Origin: Alphaproteobacteria bacterium
GTDB lineage: Bacteria; Pseudomonadota; Alphaproteobacteria; Rs-D84
DNA: 64,000 nt
Assembly (NCBI GenBank): GCA_017505705.1
Contig: JAFVOS010000011.1
Coordinates: forward strand, 171,449 to 235,448
Reading direction: 5' to 3'
Both the position numbers and the translations under genes were made by a program. The notes beneath the pieces are model-generated. The model searched no databases, was not told the origin of the DNA, and saw only the letters and a program-made list of their open reading frames with translations. Below are positions 58,297 through 64,000 of this stretch, piece by piece. Position 1 is the stretch's first letter. Each line of letters opens with the position of its first letter.

Positions 58297-60498
58297 ATGG
58301 CAAAGAAGTTCAACATCTTATCCGCAACCGGCAAGGGCAAAGGACTGGGGATATTCAAATCGGGTTCATACAAAGAACACGAAAAGACCCCAATGGCGCA
58401 AATATTTTGGCGTATTCGCTGGGGGTGTGCCATATGGATTGTGTGTGCACTGGCATTTGGCGCATCGTTTATAATTGAACATATTTGGCGATATGGGTGG
58501 AGCCCGGCCAGCTCTGTCTGGACGAAAACATATCTGATGAACCTGGTCACCAGTGGTGGTTTATCTGCGATTGCGGAATTACCGGCCTGGGTATGGCGTT
58601 GTGTTTTTCGCACTGATTTGGCGTGTATGGTGCCCCTGTTGCCAATAATTGCATACTATTTTTTATCGGACGGAACGTTTACAGACGAATTTAACCCACA
58701 TGGCAAAGACAAGTTTGATGAAAAATCATCTAACAAGGCTAGTGAAGCAGACATAAAAAAAATGGGTTTGTTGAATGGGTTTATGATGGTCTTGGGATAT
58801 TTTAAGAAAAAGCCATTGATGATGGACGAGTGTCTGTCTGCGCTATGTGTTGCGCCCCCGGGAACCGGTAAAACCCAAGGGGTTGTTGTTCCAACAATTT
58901 TGGATTGTAATGATGTGTCTATGATTATCAATGACCCGAAACCAGAATTAAAACAAACAACCAGTGCGTATCGTGCATCAATTGGGCCGGTGTTTATTAT
59001 GAACTGGGCGGGTCAAGACGACCCTGCACGTGGTATTTATTACCCATCATGGAATCCATTGTCGCCTGAACACGTACCGTTTAATACTGAACAACGTGAT
59101 TTATATATTGATTCAATTTGTAATACACTTATCCCAGATCGAACTGGATCTTCTGCCGACCCACACTGGACAATAACTGGGCGTGCGGCACTGACCGGGT
59201 TTGTGCAATACATCGTGTCCAAGGTTGAACGTGCCAAGGCAGATGACTATTTCTATGCTCGTATGGCCAATGGTACATTTAACGCCGAAGATGCAGCGGT
59301 GCTATCTGATTATTACCTGTCCATGATGACAGATCCCAATGCATATGCCGCACATGCAATGTTGCAACGTGGCGAATTAAACGCAATGAACTATGTTCAT
59401 GTTGGAACGTGGGCAAATATTCCAGACGCATGGCGTGGCAAAGAAGCGTCTTTGCCGATGATTCTGGATTGGTTAACGTCCAGTCAAATTGCCATTGCCC
59501 AACAAATGGAAGAACGTCGACGCAGTGGCGACCAAATGGTTATGATGGCCGATCCTATGAAGGATTTGCTGCTAAACGCTGTTGACGAAGCACGCCAATA
59601 CGCATATTCACATCGTGCGATTCAGGAATTAACACAATTGGCAAATACCCCGGACAAAGAACGTGGATCAATCATGTCAACAGCGTTGTCTGGGTTAACG
59701 ATATTCCGTAATGCGGCGGTACGCAATCGTACATCACATTCGGATTTCCATTTTTCCGACCTGCGTGGAATTGTTGACCCACGTGATGGAAAAATGAAGC
59801 CGGTCACAGTCTATTTATCAATTAACATGGTTGATGCCCAGGCATTAAATCCAATTACTGCAATATTTATTGAATTAATGTCAAACTTTCTGTTGGCAAA
59901 CCCACCAGGGGCCGAACACCATGGTCAAAAATTAGGGGAATATCCAGTATTGTTTGTATTGGACGAAATGCCCAAGATGCAAAAAATGCAGGCCGTTATC
60001 CAGGGACCTGACCTGGGGCGTGGTCAAAAGATTTCATATCTTTTAATCGGCCAGGATTTGAACCAGATTGCCGAAAAATATGGACATGAAGCATCTAATA
60101 CAATCATATCAACAACAGCTGCGAAAATTGTATTGCGCCAAAATGACCCTGGTACCGCAGAACGCTTTTCCAGCATGATGGGTATGAAGATGAAAAAAGA
60201 AAAGGGCGCTGATGGTAAAGAGGTTACTAAAGAATCATTGCTATATACCCCAATGGATATTATGAGATTGTCAAACGATAAACAATTAGTTATATTCCAA
60301 GGCTGGTATCATCGCCCAATTGAAGCAGATAAACAAATGGCTTACAAAGACCCACGTCTATCAAAACTTATGGCTATGGGCGAGGCACCACCACTGCCTG
60401 AATTCTTGGTGCCGTCGCATCATCGTGCGCTGGGGTTCAGTGGAACGCCCCGGATATATTATCCTGCAACCAAGGAAATTAAAATTTTATCTGAATAA
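58297..60498 (+). CDS. VirD4/TraG-type type IV secretion coupling ATPase
   Basis: A 733-residue inner-membrane ATPase that recruits substrates to type IV secretion systems. N-terminal membrane segments lie at about 44-62 and 107-124. The P-loop APPGTGKT is at 186-193, followed by NDPKPELKQTT, and the Walker B LFVLDEMPKM is near residue 555. GQDLNQIAEKYG and IIVxxxAAKIVLRQND-like sequences are typical of TraG/VirD4. No other type IV secretion gene is in the window, so its apparatus must be elsewhere. There is no ribosome binding site ahead of the ATG. Confidence 0.94.
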   Translation: MAKKFNILSATGKGKGLGIFKSGSYKEHEKTPMAQIFWRIRWGCAIWIVCALAFGASFIIEHIWRYGWSPASSVWTKTYLMNLVTSGGLSAIAELPAWVWRCVFRTDLACMVPLLPIIAYYFLSDGTFTDEFNPHGKDKFDEKSSNKASEADIKKMGLLNGFMMVLGYFKKKPLMMDECLSALCVAPPGTGKTQGVVVPTILDCNDVSMIINDPKPELKQTTSAYRASIGPVFIMNWAGQDDPARGIYYPSWNPLSPEHVPFNTEQRDLYIDSICNTLIPDRTGSSADPHWTITGRAALTGFVQYIVSKVERAKADDYFYARMANGTFNAEDAAVLSDYYLSMMTDPNAYAAHAMLQRGELNAMNYVHVGTWANIPDAWRGKEASLPMILDWLTSSQIAIAQQMEERRRSGDQMVMMADPMKDLLLNAVDEARQYAYSHRAIQELTQLANTPDKERGSIMSTALSGLTIFRNAAVRNRTSHSDFHFSDLRGIVDPRDGKMKPVTVYLSINMVDAQALNPITAIFIELMSNFLLANPPGAEHHGQKLGEYPVLFVLDEMPKMQKMQAVIQGPDLGRGQKISYLLIGQDLNQIAEKYGHEASNTIISTTAAKIVLRQNDPGTAERFSSMMGMKMKKEKGADGKEVTKESLLYTPMDIMRLSNDKQLVIFQGWYHRPIEADKQMAYKDPRLSKLMAMGEAPPLPEFLVPSHHRALGFSGTPRIYYPATKEIKILSE

Positions 60499-60526
60499 AA
60501 ATACCGGCGTTTACCGGTGTTTTTTA
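60497..60526. terminator. Bidirectional terminator between virD4 and sspB
   Basis: ACCGG-cgttta-CCGGT at 60503-60518 with A-run and T-run; a diverged copy of the recurring palindrome. The sspB stop lies in its T-run. Confidence 0.82.
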
Positions 60527-60985
60527 TTTTTTATTCTTTCTAAATTCGTCCAGTGAAACGACACGCCCATTATCTGGAACTGTTCCTGGTTTTTCATCCA
60601 ATGGCAATTCCATGTCATTATCTGGTGATGTTTGGTTTTTTGGATGGAAAGACAACATGAAATCCACAGACGGGTCTTTGAATTCAACCAATGCAGAAAA
60701 TGGTACACGAATAAAGAACGGACGCCCATCAAACGTTAATTGCACCCCAAATTCTTTGTCAGAAACATTCAGATTATTATAAGAATACTGCAAGACGATT
60801 GTCATAATATCTGGGTATCGCATACGTAAAAAATCTGGTAAAACAACCCCTGCATCACGTGTTTTAAATGTGATAAAAAAGTGTGTCCCATCCCCCAGTC
60901 CATTTACCTGGGCGTGAATCAGTGCGTCTTTGACAACGGATTTTAATGCATTGTCTAACAGTGTTTGATAATCAATACGTGCCAT
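60524..60985 (-). CDS. sspB: ClpXP adaptor SspB (alphaproteobacterial type)
   Basis: A 153-residue adaptor that delivers ssrA-tagged proteins to ClpXP. The beta-barrel domain FFITFKTRDAGVVLPDFLRMRYPDIMTIVLQY and FDGRPFFIRVPFSALVEFKDPS match SspB of alphaproteobacteria. The acidic C-terminal tail ends with VVSLDEFRKNKK, the ClpX-binding tip. ATG 60985 is chosen with a GGAG ribosome binding site and lies one base after recF. Confidence 0.9.
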   Translation of the reverse strand: MARIDYQTLLDNALKSVVKDALIHAQVNGLGDGTHFFITFKTRDAGVVLPDFLRMRYPDIMTIVLQYSYNNLNVSDKEFGVQLTFDGRPFFIRVPFSALVEFKDPSVDFMLSFHPKNQTSPDNDMELPLDEKPGTVPDNGRVVSLDEFRKNKK

Positions 60986-60986
60986 T

Positions 60987-62069
60987 TTATTTCTCCGCCC
61001 CCAGTATATTATTAATTTGCCCATCCATGCAAGTGACAAATGTTGCATCTGGAACATCTTTAAACACATTTATATCCAGGCCTGTTGCCCACACCTGGGC
61101 GTGTGCCGCCCCCAGTTCTTCGAATAATTTATTGCGTGCATTACTGTCCAGATGTGCGGCTGCTTCGTCTAATAAAATCAGTGGTCTGGCACCTGTTTTT
61201 ACATGAATTAATTTTGCGTGCGCTAATATCAGATCCAGCAGAATTGTCTTTTGTTGACCGGTACTGGTTAAGTGCACAGGTAATTTTAATTCGTTGTTAA
61301 ACACGCCAAAGTCAGATTTGTGTGGTCCATCCAGTACCATTTTATCCCCGACCAATTCACGTGTATTATACAAATATTCCATATATGCACGCTCTGCATC
61401 CCCAGGGGTCATGCCATCTATCAGCATTTGTTCGATTTTCCCAGATACAGAAACCGCACATCGTGTCAGAAAATAGTTTAAATTCCCGGCATATTGAATC
61501 CTGGCCACAGCCACCGCAACAGCGCACCCAGCAATCTGATTGTCCAGTGCGTCCAGCCAATGTTTATTTGCCCCAGACCGCAGTGCAAACGCACGCTCTG
61601 ATAATAGTTTTGCCAGCTTTGCATTGCGCCCCGTATGTGATGTATCAAATGCCCCCGCCAGTCTGTCAAAAAACGCCCGTCGTTCTGATGCGCCATCAAC
61701 AAACAGTCTGTCTTCACGTGGTGTTAGCCATACCATTCGCAGGTATTTTCCTAAATCTGTCAGTGTTGCATTATCACCATCGATTTTTGCACGCCTGTTG
61801 GTATCCCCAGAATTGAAATATACAGATAAATCTGTTTCGTCATCCAGTGTTGCGAACACAGAAAAACCGCCACCACCATCAAAACGTACAATTTCTGTCA
61901 TTGGTGCCCCACGCATGCCACGATCCCCAGACAGCATTGATACCGCTTCCAGTATTGCGGTTTTACCTGCACCATTTGGGCCAGTGATAATAACATTACG
62001 TCGATTATTTGTAATAATCCGACATGCGTCATGATTGCGAAAATCTGTTAGACTTAGTGTACTTATCAT
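60987..62069 (-). CDS. recF: DNA replication and repair protein RecF
   Basis: SMC-like ATPase that loads RecA with RecO and RecR, 360 residues. Walker A GPNGAGKTA at 30-38, a preceding SLTDFRNHD, signature LTSTGQQKTILLDLILAHA near residue 270, and Walker B LILLDEAAAHLD near 303. It lies next to rlmN and sspB, not in the usual dnaA-dnaN-recF cluster. Confidence 0.95.
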   Translation of the reverse strand: MISTLSLTDFRNHDACRIITNNRRNVIITGPNGAGKTAILEAVSMLSGDRGMRGAPMTEIVRFDGGGGFSVFATLDDETDLSVYFNSGDTNRRAKIDGDNATLTDLGKYLRMVWLTPREDRLFVDGASERRAFFDRLAGAFDTSHTGRNAKLAKLLSERAFALRSGANKHWLDALDNQIAGCAVAVAVARIQYAGNLNYFLTRCAVSVSGKIEQMLIDGMTPGDAERAYMEYLYNTRELVGDKMVLDGPHKSDFGVFNNELKLPVHLTSTGQQKTILLDLILAHAKLIHVKTGARPLILLDEAAAHLDSNARNKLFEELGAAHAQVWATGLDINVFKDVPDATFVTCMDGQINNILGAEK

Positions 62070-63179
62070 TTAATTTTGCTTTTTGGCATTGTTTAAACGC
62101 AATTGCCCACATGCAGAACCAATATCCGTACCACGTTCACGACGAATACGTGTATGTATTCCATTTTTTATTAATATATCTTGAAATCTGTGTACTGCAT
62201 TTCCAGATGGTGACGCAAAATCACGTTCATCAACCGCATTCCATGGAATCAGATTCACCATACAGTTTTTGCCATCTAATAATTCGGACAATTTTTCTGC
62301 ATATTCTGGTGTTGCGTTATATAAAACCGTTTCACCATTTTCGTCTTTTTTCCCCAGCAAAATATATTCAATCATCAATTGACGATTATGCAGGTCTGTA
62401 AATCGCCATGCTGCATCCATTACTTCTGACAATTTATATTTATTATTTATCGGCATGATTTTTGACCGCAGCTCATCTGTTGGCGCATGTAAAGAAATTG
62501 CCAAATTAATTGGTCGCCCCCATTCGATTAAGCGGTCAATTCCTGGGACAATTCCGCATGTAGACACTGTGATACGACGCCATCCGATACCCATATCTTG
62601 ATTTGCACGTTCTATAAAATCAATAACGTTTTCTGTATTTTGTAATGGTTCCCCAGTGCCCATAATAACAATATGTGAAACGTCGTTATTATTTGCATCA
62701 CCGTTTGGTCGAATTGGCTTGTCACTAAACTTATCGCTTCTCAGTTCCCATTGTGCCACCAAGATTTGCGCAAATATTTCATTCGCAGTTAAATTTCGTT
62801 TCAATCCCAACAGGGTACTGGCACAAAATTTACACCCCATTGCGCACCCGGCCTGAGAACTGACACAAACGCTGTTTCCATATGTTGTGCGCATCAAAAC
62901 ACACTCAATTTGTTCGCCATCAAATAATTCCAGCAAAAACTTAGTTGTTTCACCATCTGCAGATTGTAATTTTTTTACAATTTTCACAGGCAATGTTTGT
63001 GCCGATTTGTCTAAATCATTTCGTAGTATTTCTGGTAAATTTTTCATCGATGCAAAATCCGGTGCCCCCCGCATCAGCCATTCTCGAATCTGTTTTGCAC
63101 GAAATTTTGGTTGACCAGATTGAATAACAAAATCGGTTAATTCAGCGTCTGTAAAATTAAATAAAATTGGCTTTGTCAT
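62070..63179 (-). CDS. rlmN: 23S rRNA/tRNA adenine C2-methyltransferase
   Basis: Radical SAM dual-specificity methyltransferase, 369 residues, that makes 2-methyladenosine at A2503 and tRNA A37. The Fe-S motif CAMGCKFC is at 112-119 in QAGCAMGCKFCAST. The C-terminal methyl-carrying cysteine is in GSACGQLRL near residue 358. It lies two bases from the SurA-like gene and directly ahead of recF. Confidence 0.97.
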   Translation of the reverse strand: MTKPILFNFTDAELTDFVIQSGQPKFRAKQIREWLMRGAPDFASMKNLPEILRNDLDKSAQTLPVKIVKKLQSADGETTKFLLELFDGEQIECVLMRTTYGNSVCVSSQAGCAMGCKFCASTLLGLKRNLTANEIFAQILVAQWELRSDKFSDKPIRPNGDANNNDVSHIVIMGTGEPLQNTENVIDFIERANQDMGIGWRRITVSTCGIVPGIDRLIEWGRPINLAISLHAPTDELRSKIMPINNKYKLSEVMDAAWRFTDLHNRQLMIEYILLGKKDENGETVLYNATPEYAEKLSELLDGKNCMVNLIPWNAVDERDFASPSGNAVHRFQDILIKNGIHTRIRRERGTDIGSACGQLRLNNAKKQN

Positions 63180-63181
63180 GA

Positions 63182-64000
63182 TTATAATTTATACCTGTTG
63201 TCGTTAATAACAATAACTGCCTTGCGTCGCAGTTGTTTTAATTGTTGGTCAGCCTGGAACATTGCAGATTTAAATATTGCATTTTGCTTTATTATATTAT
63301 CTAAATCACCATATTCTTTTGTCTTTTTTGTATCACACACCAGCAGGACATTTCCATCTTGACGTGTCGACCATGTAAGTTTTGGCAATTCAACAATACG
63401 TTCACGAATATCCTGGGCCAGTTCATATTGCATTGCCGTCAGTTTTTGTGGCGCCCCACCCAGGTTTTCTGCCATTTTTATTGCATCATCACATGATTTT
63501 GGCTTGGCAAGTTTTTTTGCCTCAGCGTCTGGTATATCAATCAGTCGCACTATTGTCATTTCGATTGGCAGTCCATGTTCCGTCGCCAAGGAATTTTTTT
63601 CTGCTTTTATTTCTTCGTCACTAACGTCAATTGTGGGCACAATTGTACGGGCAACCAAAACCTGCCATGCGATTTCAGATTTCAGTGCACTGTGCGCCAT
63701 ATCACGTTCTGCATCTGTTAAATCCCCCAGTTTCATTTTTTTTAATTCTTTATCAACGTCTTCATCACTTGGGACAACACCAAAGTTTGCAGCATGTGCC
63801 AGTTTTACTGCATCATCAATAATTGCATTCAGTGCCACACGACGATTATCAGACGATGTTTTGCCTTGTTTTGCCATCAATGTTGTGCGTGATGTGACGT
63901 CTGTATCGGTGATTGGTTTTCCGTTAATTGTTGCGACCACCGATGCCGCATACCCAGGAGCAGTCAAAACAAATGATAAAATCATCAATAATTTTTTCAT
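63182..64000 (-). CDS. SurA/PpiD-like periplasmic chaperone N-terminal domain protein
   Basis: A 272-residue secreted protein with signal peptide MKKLLMILSFVLTAPGYAASV. The helical region with VVATINGKPITDTDVTSR and RRVALNAIIDDAVKLAHA matches the SurA N-terminal chaperone domain, but I see no clear parvulin peptidyl-prolyl isomerase signature after it, so it may be chaperone only. The start codon is the last three bases of the window, and the signal peptide shows this is the true start, so the gene is complete. It heads the rlmN-recF-sspB operon. Confidence 0.75.
   Translation of the reverse strand: MKKLLMILSFVLTAPGYAASVVATINGKPITDTDVTSRTTLMAKQGKTSSDNRRVALNAIIDDAVKLAHAANFGVVPSDEDVDKELKKMKLGDLTDAERDMAHSALKSEIAWQVLVARTIVPTIDVSDEEIKAEKNSLATEHGLPIEMTIVRLIDIPDAEAKKLAKPKSCDDAIKMAENLGGAPQKLTAMQYELAQDIRERIVELPKLTWSTRQDGNVLLVCDTKKTKEYGDLDNIIKQNAIFKSAMFQADQQLKQLRRKAVIVINDNRYKL

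Overview
The window reads as a stretch of a small, AT-rich alphaproteobacterial chromosome. The call rests on the gene set: an alphaproteobacterial-type SspB, ParA/ParB next to rsmG, MreBCD with PBP2 and RodA, a TolC/MacA export system, a lone VirD4-type coupling ATPase, and compact enzymes such as MnmG, GpsA and DnaG. Coding density is very high, many genes overlap by 1 to 29 bases, and nearly all genes are housekeeping. No rRNA, CRISPR array, insertion sequence or prophage was seen. The only stretch over 300 bases without a protein gene is 21087-21463, which holds tRNA-Val(TAC), two promoters and the pnp leader hairpin. A host-associated or gut lineage is likely, but this is inference.

Layout. 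1-8268 (minus): cell elongation and replication operon mreC-mreD-mrdA-rodA-topA-dnaG, plus the start of a further reading frame that leaves the window. 8407-12351 (plus): rpmI-rplT and pheS-pheT. 12378-16709 (minus): ileS, two small Cys-rich genes, nth. 16838-21244: tRNA-Thr, a PagL-like outer-membrane protein, a 707-residue secreted Cys-rich protein, an unknown 401-residue protein and tRNA-Val. 21464-28771: pnp, ybaB, der (minus), a Yip1-like membrane protein, tRNA-Cys, and a TolC/MacA-like pair. 28806-35980 (mostly minus): fabD-fabG-mnmG, a Cys-rich gene, and metG followed by tandem paralogous Cys-rich genes and queH. 36100-36640: tRNA-Val and a structured leader in front of a tiny HTH gene. 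36658-43781: typA, an unknown gene, a MacB-like ABC exporter split in two genes, and rsmG-parA-parB with two parS-like sites. 43803-49926: TPR protein-gpsA, mreB, rnpA-yidD-accB-accC. 49950-58241 (mostly minus): infC, a uracil-DNA-glycosylase-like gene, pal, xseB-mutS-truB-rpsO, and rsmE-rluB-TPR protein. 58297-64000: virD4, then a SurA-like gene-rlmN-recF-sspB.

Genes that are usually neighbours are separated here: infC from rpmI-rplT, mreB from mreCD, mnmG from rsmG, rpsO from pnp, rnpA from rpmH, and recF from dnaA-dnaN.

The most interesting signals are regulatory. (1) A leader at 36244-36430 has mutually exclusive terminator and antiterminator helices ahead of a 69-residue HTH protein and looks like an undescribed riboswitch, attenuator or small RNA. 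(2) A near-identical palindrome (CCGGCATTTGCCGG) forms many intrinsic terminators and also lies inside the parB and rsmG coding sequences; one parB copy matches the parB terminator over 22 bases. (3) infC starts with AUU rather than the downstream ATG. (4) The pnp mRNA begins with a roughly 26-bp hairpin. (5) Several genes have promoters placed so that the mRNA would be leaderless.
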